The position numbers were made by a program, and so were the translations under genes. A DNA stretch of 64,000 bases. It comes from Liopterus haemorrhoidalis (Eukaryota > Arthropoda > Insecta > Coleoptera > Dytiscidae). Numbering within the stretch: position 1 is the first letter of the stretch; each line of letters begins with the position of its first letter. The DNA lies in contig OZ020616.1 of NCBI GenBank assembly GCA_963971575.1, positions 26,578,306 to 26,642,305 of the forward strand. Direction: 5' to 3'. Below the pieces are notes generated by a model. The model was given only the letters and a program-made list of their open reading frames with translations, had not been told where the DNA came from and ran no database searches. Below are positions 32,691 to 44,089 of this stretch, in pieces.

Positions 32691-33862
32691 GTAACAACGA
32701 ACAGTCTACGGCGTGTTAATTTAAAGAGATCTGAATACGGCTTTATATTCCGAACTACAGCTAGGTCAAGAGTACGGATGTGAAAGTGTTTAAATCAAAA
32801 TGGAAGGCGTTTTGAACAGTAGTCAATAAAACTAATTTACTTCAAGTAATTATAGAGAATACAATTTTACGTAAACCGTAGAAAATGTTTAAGTAAAAGT
32901 TGTTTCTTTTCAGAAGCCCTATGCTAAGATACCCAACACGATATACGTTCCCATTTAAGGAATCTACGTTGCGCTTGATATTCGGTACTTCCGGTTTCTT
33001 CCAAAAAATTTCAATACTACCAATCGATTCTTTGGGAAAACCTTAGTCATCGAATTTTTTTGCCAGTCACACATAATGTTTTCGAGAAAAATTGTATTCC
33101 CTCTTTTTTGATACACCCTGTACAATGTTCGTCCTATATGCAGAAGATTTGTATAAATTTAATTTATTATTAATTTATTTAAAATGAGTTGACATAATTT
33201 TGTAAGTAATTATCATACATGGTGAATAAATTTCTTAGGGAGGTCACCAAAGGGCAGAATAATGTAAATGATAAAAACCACAAAACCAGAGGATAACGGT
33301 CATAGAATATGTATGACTAACTGGTCCCTGTTACCTGAGACGTAATTAAATAACAAAATAAAAAGATTTTTGCAAAATTAATTATAGAATCGTAGAACCA
33401 TACAATAAAGTTATTTGAATAGGTTCGCAACAATCCCCCCCCCCCTCACTGCTGCATCCCAAATCCTGAATGGAATTTCGGCAAGCATGAATAGTATGGT
33501 GAATATTGTTTGCCTCAATTAAATAGCCTGTTACTTCCTTAATCAGAAGGGGGGAACCTGCGGTCTTTTTGGGATCTTCTGTGCGGCCTTATCATATATT
33601 TTTTGTGCGTAATTCGTCTTCTCAACTTTTTATTTTTAATCTTAGTACTACTGATAGTAGATTATATCTGGACATAAACTAATGTAGACGATACATAACT
33701 CATAATATATACTGATCAACATTACAGTTTAAATCCAAAATGCAGAGTATATTTCTTCGGATTAAGAAAGAAAACATTCAAGTATAAATGCTATAAACAG
33801 CCACTTGTTTACCTGGTCGCAAATATTAAATGCCTTTGCTGGTATTGATGAAACAGACACTC
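32691..33862. other. Non-coding stretch, one solo mariner-type end
   Basis: At about 33060-33121, TCTTTTTTGATACACCCTGT followed by A has the right-end form of mariner-type elements (TA..CAGGGTGTATCAAAAAAG in reverse). No matching left end was found in the window. Nothing else was recognised. Confidence 0.45.
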
Positions 33863-34526
33863 AGATCAATTCTGTAAAAAGTTACTATAGTAATTACCGT
33901 TTAGTAACGTTACTACAAGATAACTTGTATAATGACTTTCATAGTAACTTTAACATTTTTCGTATTCTGTAATATCCAACTGTAGTGACGTCGCTATGAA
34001 AGTTATATCTTAGTGACAGTTACTGAGAAAAGAATGAAGTTAGTTACAGAAGCGCAACACGCATGCGCATTGGTGGTATACAGATGACAGTTGAGGTTAA
34101 AAATGTCAAAATATTGTATTGCTTACATTATTTTGTTGTTATATAATATATATTATGGTATATAGCTTTATAAAATATAAAAAAAACAAAATGAGTGAAG
34201 AAATTAAAAAAAAAAAAACGGAATGCAAAGACAAATTTTCGACAATAGAACCAGTGAACCTCCCATGAAGCTGGATTTTTTATTACTTCGATGCATTTTC
34301 CTTGTTTTGTCATTACTTCCATGCGTCTCATTTTATAACGCTCCCCCCTCATGAAACTATTTTTGCATCACTTAATAGAATTTTTGTTAATTTTTTTAAA
34401 AACAAAAACTATTTTTTTTTTAATAATGTAAAAAAAGATATTAAAAATAAGGAATTAGAAAAGACTTTTTGATCTTTAATATATTTCATCTCCTGCAATA
34501 TAAACATTTACCACACTCATATATAC

Positions 34527-34606
<80 letters not shown>

Positions 34607-34875
34607 ATTATATATATTTATATCTCAAAATTACACTCCGTGTAATGCATGTCCGCCATTTTTATCTTCATAAGAACTAAGTTATTACTTGTAAACACCA
34701 GCATTTAGTAGTTACTATGATAGGAACTTTTATAGTAACAAGTTACTAAATATTGTAGTAACTTTTGTCTTACGGAATACGAAATACCCCAAAGTTACTA
34801 TGATAGTAACTGACCTTGCTCATAGTGACAAATTTAGTTACTATTATCATAGTAACTGAGTTACAGAATTGGTCT
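33863..34875. mobile_element. Inverted-repeat element made of TAGTTACTAT words, 1.0 kb
   Basis: The tips GATCAATTCTGTAA and TTACAGAATTGGTC are inverted. Both arms are filled with copies of AGTTACTAT / ATAGTAACT (more than 15 over both arms) and share TTTTTCGTATTCTGTAA / TTACGGAATACGAAA. The centre holds a (TA)n run. No coding sequence is conserved. The target duplication and superfamily are unknown. Confidence 0.7.
34531..34602. repeat. (TA)n microsatellite
   Basis: An uninterrupted TA run of about 70 bp at the centre of the surrounding inverted-repeat element, where an AT cruciform would be expected to expand. Confidence 0.9.
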
Positions 34876-35370
34876 GATTGAAAGAGTCAAATAATATTTG
34901 GGGGGACACTTTTTTTCCCATATATATCTATTAAAATATAGTTGTAAGAGAAAAAAGTAAATAAATAAAAAATACCTGAAAATATGTTCTGCAATTAGAA
35001 AAACTGACAAATCTGGCACATTTATTAAGATTTATGGTCAATATTATTATTATCATTTTTGTAGTTATTACTTCTATTATTATTATTATTAAAATTGCAA
35101 TATTATTAAGAAAATGCTTTGTAGTCAGAAACATAACATATTTGGTTATTAATTAAGCAGATACCTACTCATATGCACATGTATTTAAATATTAGATTTA
35201 ATCTTTTCGTTATGTTCTTTTTAATTGAACGTTTATACGCAGTATCAAGTTGAAATCGTATATTTACCGATCCCAGCATGGCAAATTTGACCGAATAATG
35301 CATATGTTTTTGAGATCCATTATGTTTAAGAACTTTATCTTATTTTTCACTAAACTTTCTATTAAATGTT
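34876..35370. other. Non-coding stretch, nothing recognised
   Basis: AT-rich, with a short ATT/TTA run near 35070. Confidence 0.5.
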
Positions 35371-35930
35371 CTATTTCCATTTTTATCCTGTTGGGAAATA
35401 TTCAATTTTGGCCGATGAGGACCCACATTTTTACCGAACGCCAACATATATAAGGGAGGTATTGTGATCATACCAATTTTGACGTTTCGAGATTTCGACG
35501 AATTGAGGTCCCTACATAACGTTTTAATTATTTTTAGCATGATGTCTGTCGGTCTGTTTGTCCGTCCGTCTGTCCGTCCGTCCGTCTGTCTGTGTACACG
35601 TGCAGAGCAAATTCGGCTAAAAGGATTTTTATGAAACTTCATATTTAAGCTTCTGCCATCAATGGCACGAGTTGATCTATTTTGGTAAAAATCGGTTGAC
35701 TAAAAAAGGGAGTTTATTCGTGTCGATTTTAAGATTTTTGCGAATATTTAGCAACAGAAAAATATTTAGAAAAAATTTATTTAACAAAAGTTGCTATAAA
35801 TGCAGTAAATAATAACTTTTATTTGAGACGTTTTTTTGATGAAACGAAAAATTTCGTAAATTTTTTATAAAATTTTTTATTAAAATTTTGCAAGTCTCAA
35901 ATTTTCATACTTATATGTAACGTTTCCATG
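35371..35930 (-). repeat. Interspersed repeat with GACG/GACA microsatellite (second family)
   Basis: On the minus strand: a unique part, ACACAGACAGACGGACGG and further GACG/GACA units (35545-35595), then AATTGGTATGATCACAATAC and CTCCCTTATATATG. The layout resembles the tRNA-module family but the sequence differs. A short piece of the same family is at 12593-12640. No tRNA module was seen here. The 100-residue frame crossing it is a repeat artefact. Confidence 0.5.
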
Positions 35931-36679
35931 GTCATGATAAATACTATCTCTGTTAGAAAATATTAGGCCAAGTTATTTCTACTCTGCTGCTAGAATGTAT
36001 TTTATATAAGTACTTTATAATGGCGGTCGGTCCTGTGGTGGCCACAGCTGATTTTTTATTAATAATTTTGTTTCATAGTTAAGCACGTTAGTTTTATTAA
36101 AATATACTGTATTAATTTTCACGTTTAAGTACTTGTCACAAATCACAACGACCGAACTAAGCTACGGGACACCGGCCGTAATTCACTAATACATACAACA
36201 CTAACCTTCGCCGCTGTTGCCGCTACCACTAAATTTTGCTACATATGTAGATAAGAACATTAGATATTGCATGTGGCAACGCTGTATCTTGGGACACTCC
36301 GTGGAGTGTCCTTCCGAGCATTGTTTTCTTGATTTAAATTTTTTAAATCTAACATTTATATGAAAAATCTTTGAATAAGAAATAATAAAAATAAAAATAT
36401 GCCAATATATCTAGCTACTTTAATGCAATTTTAAAGAAGTATAAATAAAGTATTAAATTTAACTTTTTTACTAAAAATTTTTAGGAGGGCACTGTCCCAG
36501 CGCCTCCCTGTCTCAGCCGCCACTGTCTCGTTGATGTCTGAAACTTTGAGTAATGTCCCTATATAATATATGCATTTAAACTACATATTTATATGTAGTT
36601 TCAAAGCTGATCTTTTATGTAAACCCTATATGAAATTAAAAGAAAATATTTTTCGAAAAAAAAAAAACTTTATATATAT
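35931..36679. other. Non-coding stretch, nothing assigned
   Basis: A palindrome, GGACACTCCGTGGAGTGTCC, lies near 36293-36312. No coding sequence was recognised. Confidence 0.45.
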
Positions 36680-36857
36680 AATATTTTGAAAAATTTATTT
36701 GACCAAAATTCCTGTTGGACTATTCCAGTTCACATTATTTAGAACTTTTTCAGTATTTTAAATGAATCCCTAGATTACAGGGTGTGGAAAAAAAGTTTTT
36801 GGCAAAAATCGCGTTAAAATAATCAACTTTAAAATAACTGATTTTCGTTCCTTAATC

Positions 36858-37180
36858 CAGTGATTTCCAACCGCTGGTCCGTGGACCAGCACCGGTCCGT
36901 GAGATTTTTTTTTAATATGCAACTACTCGTCTAATAAGTTATTACCCACTTAATTTTGAGATGAAAATCTCGGTCCTTAATCTGTTAATTGCTTAAGTAA
37001 TAATTTGTTTCTTTTTTTACTAATTATAATTGATTTTTATTTGTTGTTTTTTGTGTTTGTAATCAGTGCAATAAAAAATATAAAACTTTTGCGATACACA
37101 TTACTTTCTAAATTGGCCGGTTCGCGAATTTTTTCTAGATCACTTGCCGGTCCAACATGAAAAAAGGTTGGGAAACGCTG
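36858..37180. mobile_element. Miniature hAT element, 323 bp, with perfect 8 bp duplication
   Basis: The left end CAGTGATTTCCAACCGCTGG and the right end AAAGGTTGGGAAACGCTG are inverted. CCTTAATC is duplicated exactly at 36850-36857 and 37181-37188, the 8 bp duplication of hAT elements. The subterminal GGTCCGTGGACCAGCACCGG is GC-rich and palindromic. No coding sequence. It sits inside a tRNA-family repeat, so it is the younger of the two. Confidence 0.9.
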
Positions 37181-37334
37181 CCTTAATCTACGTCTTAAGA
37201 GCTTTCGTTAAATGCCGTACAAAAAATTTGAAAAGCATTTTTTTTTTCTCGGCAGCACAAAAATGCGAAGTTTGGTTGATTTATCTATGTATAAAATCCC
37301 CATATTATTGTTATATTATTATACCTCGTATTAT

Positions 37335-38045
37335 TATTTAATACCGTATTTCAAATACTTCAAAAAAATGCTCTTGGTATTTGGTTTTGCAAATACTTTC
37401 TCCATGGTATTCTTAATTGATACTTGTAGTTTGAACTTGTATTTCAAATTTTCCCTAGTATTTCAAATATTTACCTATTATTTCAAATAATCTTATATTT
37501 AAAATAATTTTGGCACAGCTTGGACTGCTTTGAAACCCAAAATATGACGGTAATGTAGGAGACTAATTTTCAAGAGTGACATAAAATAATATTTTAGTGA
37601 CTGTCACTGTAAAGGAATAGTATTATAATTGGTGGACAGAAAGAAATTTATATCACCTGCGTAAAATCTTGGAATTGACTTTACTTTTTTTTTTGGTACA
37701 TAATTTACTAGAACTGCAGAATTGTTTCTTTGTTCTGAAGTATAATTTTTTATATTATTTTTCTTATTTATGTTTTAAAACTAATGTACAAGTGCAGTCA
37801 TAATAATCCTTAATGTAATTTAAATATTTTATGTACTTCAAATACCATTCGTAGTTAAAATTCTTTCCATATTACAAATACTTGAGCAATTAAAGCATTT
37901 TTTCGGTATTTGAAGTACTTCTAGTATTTCAATTACATTTATAGAATATGAAATACTTTTAGCATTTCAAATATATTTAAAGAATTTGATATTTTAAATA
38001 CTTGATTTGTATTTCGTATTTGAAATACTCTTAATGAGTATTTGG
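37335..38045. repeat. Cluster of GTATTTCAAATAC-type palindromes
   Basis: About twenty variants of TATTTCAAATA / TATTTGAAATA and CAAATACTT occur in 700 bp, at both sides of a unique centre (about 37500-37800), in both orientations. This may be an inverted-repeat element with a self-complementary subterminal motif. The open frames here are by-products of the repeat. Confidence 0.6.
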
Positions 38046-38098
38046 CATAGCTCATTATGGTATAAGAGTTCCTTGGTTATACCTACGACGTCCTAAAA

Positions 38099-38180
38099 AA
38101 AGAGAACAATTTCCAAAAATCCAAGTGATGAGAGAAAAAAAAAGAAAACAATTTCCCAAAATCCAAGTGAAAAAAGGAAA
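38099..38180. repeat. Short A-rich tandem repeat, two units of about 50 bp
   Basis: GAACAATTTCCAAAAATCCA and AAACAATTTCCCAAAATCCA mark the two units, each followed by AGTGA and an A-rich spacer. It resembles a diverged form of the 17.9 kb minisatellite. Confidence 0.6.
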
Positions 38181-38880
38181 ATCGTTCCCTTACGATACTT
38201 ACCTTTCTTACCACCTTCGGCCGCCGCTGACTATACTCAATAATTTTGTCTCTTTTCTTTATCATTGCATAAAAATACTCTTCAACAAAATCTAACGAAA
38301 GGAATATAATGTAATCAAATTACTCATGTACGAGTACGTTAGAACATAATTTATGATGAAAATGTTTTACAAGTACGTCTCTGCCCAGAACAACATTGTG
38401 CCACTAGAGCCCGGCATTATACAATCGCAAGTCATTGTAAACTCCTCTTATTATCAATCAATCACTTGACGTCCTGTATTAACTATATCTACTTATATTC
38501 GTATCTCATAAATTATAATACGTACCCTATAAGACGTCACAGCATAGTATATTAACTTTTGAGTTAATCAATTATTGATGATTACATAATACTGTTTTTG
38601 AATTTTTATTTCTCCAAAAAAAAAAAGAAAAAACAAAGTCTGACTAATAAACAAAGAAATAGTAATTAATAATGTTTCTAAGAATAAAAAAATAGCAAGT
38701 GACCAAATACTCGTTTACTCGATTAAAGACTAGATTTATGTGTTTTAAGCTGTAGTGCTATGAATTACGACCAAAAACTGAATCATGGAACCAACTGGAT
38801 GCAGAGAGAAAAAATAAAATAAAAAATCAGTTTATGACATTGCAAATTCAATCCCTTCTTTTGTGCATTATTCACAAATT
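38181..38880. other. Non-coding stretch, nothing recognised
   Basis: AT-rich spacer downstream of the LINE 3' end. Confidence 0.5.
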
Positions 38881-38896
38881 ACTTACTTACTTACTT
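38881..38896 (-). repeat. (TAAG)n LINE tail
   Basis: Four AAGT/TAAG units end the minus-strand LINE directly after GGCTTAGGAT. Several LINE clades end in a short tandem repeat rather than poly-A. Confidence 0.7.
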
Positions 38897-38929
38897 AATC
38901 CTAAGCCTTTCTACCTTTTGCTGTAAGGC

Positions 38930-39319
38930 GTTGCTAGAGTACAATGTCGTTATTAGGTACCTCTTCCGGTGGTCTTTTCAATATTTCTCTCCAGACTTTC
39001 CTATTTGAGATGCTGGTTTTGATATCCGTCCTTGTGACTCCTCGTCTCTCTGTCGCTTGTCTTACTTTGTCCTTTCAGATCTAAATTGGTCGTCCTCTTC
39101 TTCTTTTTTCTATCGGCCTGACCTCATAGACTGCTTTAGCGGTTTTTTCATCTCTCATCCGTCTCAGCCATCTCAGTTGACCTTTTGATATAAGCCATTC
39201 AACTGGTTTTGACTGCAATTGTTCCCTGAACATCGTGTTTCTAATCCACAATCAATCTCCATCTTTGTCTTTCTCGCTATTTTCCTTAAAATTCTCATTT
39301 CTGTAATTCTAATTTTACT
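38930..39319 (-). pseudogene. LINE ORF2 C-terminal region, frameshifted
   Basis: Directly after the reverse transcriptase frame stops, other frames give ITEMRILRKIARKTKME and, further on, a PKxxxRGRPI-like end (from GAAGAGGACGACCAATTTAG). This corresponds to the RIQxxEMRxLRxIxGxTxxDxIRN and KRGRPxxxW signature seen at the end of such ORF2 proteins. It needs at least two frame changes and contains stops. Confidence 0.6.
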
Positions 39320-40777
39320 CTAGTGTTTTACCGTGGTAGTCCTCGATTCACTAGCATATGTGAGTATTGGCACCGTTATCCTTTTGAATACCTCTACTTT
39401 TGCTTCTGTAGGGATCTGTTTACTTCCAAGAAATCTGCCTCTGATGGCATTAAATAGCCTTCCTGTTCTTCCTATTCTTTCCATTATTTCGTCATTCAGG
39501 TCTCCATCTGTATTTATTATAGCTCCCAAGTATTTGTAATTGTTCACTTGTTCTAAGTTTATGTCTTCTATTTTTATACAGTGTGTTTTGTTCTTTCCAT
39601 TTACTATCATTTTCTTTGTCTTATTTTTGTTTATCACCATATTCTTTTTCTTTAATTCTGTGTAGTACACTTCTATGTTATGTTGCAGTTTATGGTCGTT
39701 TTCTGCCACTATTATCATATCATCTGCATAGCATAGTTCTGTTATGTTTACTTCTTTCATCTTCCAGTATCCTACCATGTACGGTTTTGTTTTCTTCTTA
39801 CATTGGCTTTGTTTCACCACATCGTCAAACAAAACTGCGAAGAGGAGTGGACTCAGCACCCAACCCTGCCTAAGGTCTATTCCCGTAGAGAATGTTTTGG
39901 AAGTTTCATTCCTTGTTCTTACATAGTTTTTGCTACTTTGGTACAAGCTCTTCATGTGACTGATTGTGTCTGCCTCTATACCTATATTTCTTAGACACCT
40001 CCAGACATCCTCTCTATTTATCCGGTCAAAAGCTTTCTCTAAGTCGATGAAACAGGCGTGTATTTGTTTCCTTCGTTGTCTTGCTTTTTCGCACATTTGC
40101 CGTATTGTGAATATGTGGTCCTTGGTCCCTCTGTTGGTTCTGAATCCACACTGGGTGTCCTCCATCGTTTCTTCCAATTTTTCTCTGGTTCCTGTTTTCA
40201 AGATTCTAGCATATAGCTTATCTGGTACGCTAAGTAGTGTTATACTTCTATAGTTTTTACAATCTCTACTATCACAATTTTTGTATATCGGTGTAATATC
40301 TCCTACTTGCCAGTCTTCCGGTGTTTTACCCTCTTTAATGGCTTCGTTCATTACTTCCCTTAGTTTTTCTCGTCTGAATTCTCCCGCGTATTTGATCATT
40401 TCCGGTGTGATATTATCGTGTCCCGGTGCTTTTCTGATTTTTACTCTATATATTGCCTTTTCCAACTCTTCTACGGTGATGTGTTTTTCCTCTGTGTTTC
40501 TTACCGGTTCTATTTCTTCCCGTCTTTTTATTTCCTGCTGTTGTGGTATCCTGTTTTGTCCTTTGTCTGTATCCAGAAGAGTTATAAAATACTGTTTCCA
40601 TCTTTCCATTATATCTTCTTCCTTTCTGAGTATATTTCCTTTCTCATCCTTTACATTCATTGGTGTACTTGTCTTTTTTTGTCTCATTTGTTTCAGCGCT
40701 CGGTAGAATAGTTTCTGATTTTCTATGCTGGCTTCTCTAAGTTTGTTTCCAAATTTGATCCATGATTCTTGTTTGGC
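39320..40777 (-). pseudogene. LINE reverse transcriptase
   Basis: The enzyme copies element RNA into DNA at a nicked target. A 455-codon open frame starts at 40687 (MRQKKTS..), and the same frame continues upstream to a stop near 40777 (ESWIKFGNKLREASIENQKL), so the ATG is not the natural start. Counted from 40687: KAPGHDNITPEMIKY at 87-100, NYRSITLLSVPDK at 145-156, motif A FIDLEKAFDRI at 213-223, motif B RQGWVLSPLLF at 273-283 (usual Cys replaced by Trp) and motif C YADD at 320-323, then VNNYKYLGAI. The catalytic Asp residues are present. It is cut from its endonuclease by stops, and its end is frameshifted. The longest open frame in the window. Confidence 0.9.
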
Positions 40778-41220
40778 TTATGCTATCATATTTTTAACTG
40801 TTATTCTACTTTATTTATATTTTTCATAATTTTCTTTCTGTCTGGTATCCAAATACTTTTTCCATTTCTCCTTCTTTTCTTTCACTTCAATTTTTATTTC
40901 CGGCGTCCACCCGCGTTTTTTTCATGTTATTATTTCCTATTTTTTCCCACTCCATAAGTTTTTTTAGGGGCTTCCAATTTGCATTCCTTTAGATGTTAAT
41001 AAATAAATAAATAAAAAAATAGATAAATAAATAAATGTTTCCATTTTTCTTCAAATCCTTTATGTCCTTTCTTTCCATTTAACTTATTTTCTATCCGTTT
41101 TTGATAATCTATTTTCAACTCCTCGTTTTTCGGTTTGTGACTTTTTATTCTATCTTTTATTATCGTTCTTTTCTCTTTTGTATTATTTCCTTTATACTTC
41201 GAATCTATGTTTATTTTCAT

Positions 41221-41890
41221 TTTTAAGAGATAATGGTCGCTTCTTATCTCTGGTCCTCTGTTCACTTTTACGTCTTTAACCATTTTCTCTACTTTTTACT
41301 GACAATGAAATAATCAATTATTGATTTTTCCCCTTTACTCGGTTTTTCCCTTGTATATTTGTGTATATCTTTGTGCGCAAATTTTGATTTTGTAACCACT
41401 AGATCGTTTTCTATACATAATTCTAGTATTCTTATCCAATTCGTAGTTTTTGTCTCTTCTCCTTCTTTCGTTTAGGCCCCCCATTATTATTGCATCGTTA
41501 TTTGTTTCGGTAATTTCCTTTTGTATGTCTTCAAAGAATGTGTCCTTACTTTCTTTATTTGCAACTTCATTTGGCCCGTATACTAGTAATCAGTGAATAT
41601 TGTTTTTCATTTTCTCTTGTTTGTATGTCTACTTTCATAATCTTTTCATTTATGTATTTTTCCCTGAGGTATAGACTATTTTGTCCGGGCTACTCCAGTT
41701 TCTGCTCTATCATTTTCATCCACTTTTGTCCAATACATCCAATATCCTTTTGTCATTTGCATCATACCTCTTACTTTCTTTCTAGTTTCGGTTATGCCTA
41801 AGTATTGTAAATTGGCTTTTTCCATTTCTTCAACTAACTCTTCCTCTTTCCCCTTTATGCCTCTTATGTTCCAAGTTCCCCAGTTTTCCT
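41221..41890 (-). pseudogene. LINE APE-type endonuclease domain, broken
   Basis: The minus strand gives, over several frames, NWGTWNIRGIKGKEEEL and YLGITETRKK (metal-binding Glu), then SLIT..YGPN, DAIIMGGLNERR, and finally KVNRGPEIRSDHYLL, whose SDH motif (41229-41243) contains the catalytic His. The expected GDLN motif reads GGLN near 41477, so a catalytic Asp is replaced by Gly. At least three frameshifts separate the pieces. The 96-residue open frame 40996-41283 is its last part plus the linker to the reverse transcriptase. Confidence 0.75.
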
Positions 41891-42017
41891 TTATTTTAAG
41901 TAGTTTTCATCTTTCCATGTCCGTTTTCTTTCCTTGTTGCCATGTCGTTCCTTGTTTGCCATCTCCTTTCCGTCATTGAGTTGGCTGGACTTCTATGACC
42001 TTCTTTTCGTCATTATT

Positions 42018-42737
42018 ATACCATCCGGTTTTTTGAGCTCAGTTCTTCCTTCTCCGCCACCTGAACTCCATTTTTTCCTTTATTCCACTTATGTAGTTTA
42101 TTGTTAATCCATATTTTTTGGTAGCCTACTCGTACTGATTTGCCAGTGTTTCGTTCTTCTCTAGCGATGCTTCTAATCTCTCTCTGAATCCTTCTTTCTT
42201 CTTGTGTTAGGTCATTATCTGTGTATATTGGTTTTCCCTTTTTTTAGTATCTTTTTTTTTACATAATTTCCTGTTTCATTTCCCAGTTCTCTATCTCAGC
42301 ACATATACACTTCTGACCTGCTCTATTATTTGGTTCGAAAGCACTCTTAATCTTTACTTTTACCCCCAGTTCCTTCTTGACGAACTCCTCAATTACATTT
42401 TCTGTTATTTTCTGCTGTGTATTTATACCTTTAATTATCAAATTATTTTTCCTTTTCTATTTTGGTTTTCTACCCTCCCTTCCAGTTTCTCAATTCTTGT
42501 AAGTAGTTGTGACTTCTCACGGTTCCATCTTTCTTCTCGATTTCTCATTTTCTCTTTAAGTTCTCTTATTTCTGAATTAGTGTTTTGAACATTTTTTATC
42601 AAATCTTTCATTATTTCCTTCAATTCATCCATTTCTGTTATTTCCTTCTTCTTAAGTGTAATCTGTAGCTTTTTTACTTCTATTCGTTTGTCCCTTTCTA
42701 ATCTTGCTTTGTTTGTTTTAATATGTAGAGTAGTCAT
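42018..42737 (-). pseudogene. LINE ORF1: coiled coil plus L1-ORF1-like RNA-binding domain
   Basis: The ATG at 42735-42737 starts MTTLHIKTNKARLERDK. Residues ~8-90 are highly charged with a heptad-like pattern (MDELKEIMKDLIKNVQ, EIRELKEKMRNREER), a predicted coiled coil for trimer formation. After a frame change at 42438-42441 the second frame gives IKGINTQQKITENVIEEFVK and GQKCICAEIENWEMKQEI, then, past another shift, DNDLTQEERRIQREI. The order resembles the coiled coil / RRM / C-terminal layout of L1 ORF1p, a nucleic-acid chaperone. Gag-like CCHC fingers are not seen. Two frameshifts make it non-functional. Confidence 0.65.
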
Positions 42738-42980
42738 TTAGATGGGCTGCGTTAGGCGCACATAGCCTTTGTTGCTTTGTACTTTGTACTCTGGTGACCT
42801 GATTACTTTTTTGCACTTGCCAAATATATTCTCTTCCCTATCTTCTATATTTTCTTCCCTCTCTTCTCTATATTTTTTATTCTGTTTACTCCGATATTGC
42901 TGGCTATTTATTGTATAGGCCGAAACCTACCTTTACACGTCGTTATTGGACGTTTGCCCTGTAAAAAGATTCACCTTATC

Positions 42981-43536
42981 TGCTATATAAATTTGTCTAA
43001 ATTATAACTATTTGTCTTCACAGCACCTTTACAATTTTTGTATCCCTATTTAGCTGGTATGTTTTTACACACCTTTTCACTTTTCTAATATTTAATACGC
43101 TCGACAACCTCTAAAATATGGATATTATTGACGGAGCAACTAAATCACATACACACGCTTGCACGTACCGCACTCAATCCACAAATTACTTTATTTTAAA
43201 TACTTTTTGAAAAGAAAAAAAAACTTCTAAATTGTACTGCATATTCCAGGCGTTACAAATGTTAACACCTCAACTCTTCACAATTACAGGTCATTCGCTG
43301 AATAACCGGTAACCGGTTCGGATATACTTTCCTAAGTTGTCGCGTAACAAAAGCCACATTAACATACGTACAGTTTGTTCACAGCAGAAGTGTGCAGTAT
43401 TCTAGTAGCGACCAGACTTATTCAAAAAACAATAGAAAGCAGTACTTATTTATAATAGATTCCTTAAGTTCACACCCTAATATCCAACAAATATACTTAA
43501 AACATCTCATGCTTGATGAATGACCGGTATACAGAA
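42981..43536. other. Non-coding stretch, nothing recognised
   Basis: It lies upstream of the LINE 5' side and may include more of its leader; no terminal feature marks the boundary. Confidence 0.45.
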
Positions 43537-43683
43537 TATGATTATCACAATATTATGGATTCCATTCCATGTAGTCGCAGAAAGTAACAATATAGCAGAT
43601 AAAGTTATAAAACAAGCAACAACTACATCTACAGTAAGAATCCTCATGCCTATTTGTGGCAATAAAAACTGGAGAAACGGATA
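43537..43683 (+). pseudogene. RNase H fragment of another LINE
   Basis: The frame reads ILWIPFHVVAESNNIADKVI and KQATTTSTV, matching the end of LINE RNase H domains (WVPSHVGIxGNExADxxAKxA). Only this last part is left, followed by a stop. It belongs to an R1/I/Jockey-type element, unrelated to the LINE just upstream, which has no RNase H. Confidence 0.65.
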
Positions 43684-43811
43684 GTTAAAGTATATTAGGA
43701 TCTAGAATGGAAACTGCCTGACCAAAAATAAATTACGACGAAAAAAATACGATATAGAGATATGGAACCAAATCATAAGATTCCAATCAGAACTTAAAAT
43801 GGTTATCAATA

Positions 43812-43880
43812 CCGATGCGACCTATATACGACCCACCTATATGCGACCCACCTATTTGCGACCTACCTACATGCGACATA
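43812..43880. repeat. Minisatellite, about five units of 15-16 bp
   Basis: Units are variants of ATGCGACCCACCTAT. It occupies the outer left end of the Tc1-like element; a diverged unit pair is seen near 45603-45630. Confidence 0.8.
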
Positions 43881-44089
43881 AGTAGAGAATATAACTATTT
43901 TTAAATTATTTCAATAAATCCCGATTTGAGTATAACAAATGTTAATGAATTATGTTCCTGGTAGAGCAACAATAAATTATAAGTTAGAACCTGCTATTAA
44001 AAATATTTATTGGAAAAATAATAACAAACTTATTGAAACCTGTTATATTGTTGCAATACTTGATTTGTGTTCTGGGTAATAATTTTGAA

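Larger units (their letters stand above)
36680..38098 (+). mobile_element. tRNA-module repeat family, 5'-truncated copy E with nested insertions
   Basis: 36700-36857 matches the family middle (CTGTTGGACTATTCCAGTTC, ACAGGGTGTGGA, GGCAAAAATCGCGTTAAAAT). It resumes after the hAT insertion with CCTTAATCTACGTCTTAAGA, and the 3' end near 38056-38094 (TATGGTATAAGAGTTCCTTG) matches the family terminus. Two blocks interrupt it: the hAT element 36858-37180 and a TATTTCAAATA-rich block 37335-38045. The tRNA module itself is missing. Confidence 0.6.
38881..42980 (-). mobile_element. Nearly complete, inactive LINE retrotransposon
   Basis: Reading on the minus strand: a presumed 5' leader (about 42980-42738), an ORF1 with coiled coil and RNA-binding-like domain (42737-42018), an APE-type endonuclease (about 41890-41221), a reverse transcriptase (40777-39320), a C-terminal region ending near 38930, and a (TAAG)n tail at 38881-38896. 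This is the order of a two-ORF APE-type LINE. Frameshifts in ORF1, endonuclease and C terminus, and a lost endonuclease Asp, make it inactive. The 5' limit is approximate; the clade (RTE-, Jockey- or L1-like) was not settled. Confidence 0.8.

Noticed and set aside
35340..35642. 100-codon minus-strand frame with repeated Thr-Asp-Gly-Arg
   Set aside because: The repeated residues come from the GACG/GACA microsatellite in an interspersed repeat.
39583..40711. Several plus-strand frames of 60-141 codons
   Set aside because: They are antisense shadows of the minus-strand reverse transcriptase; only the minus frame has RT motifs.
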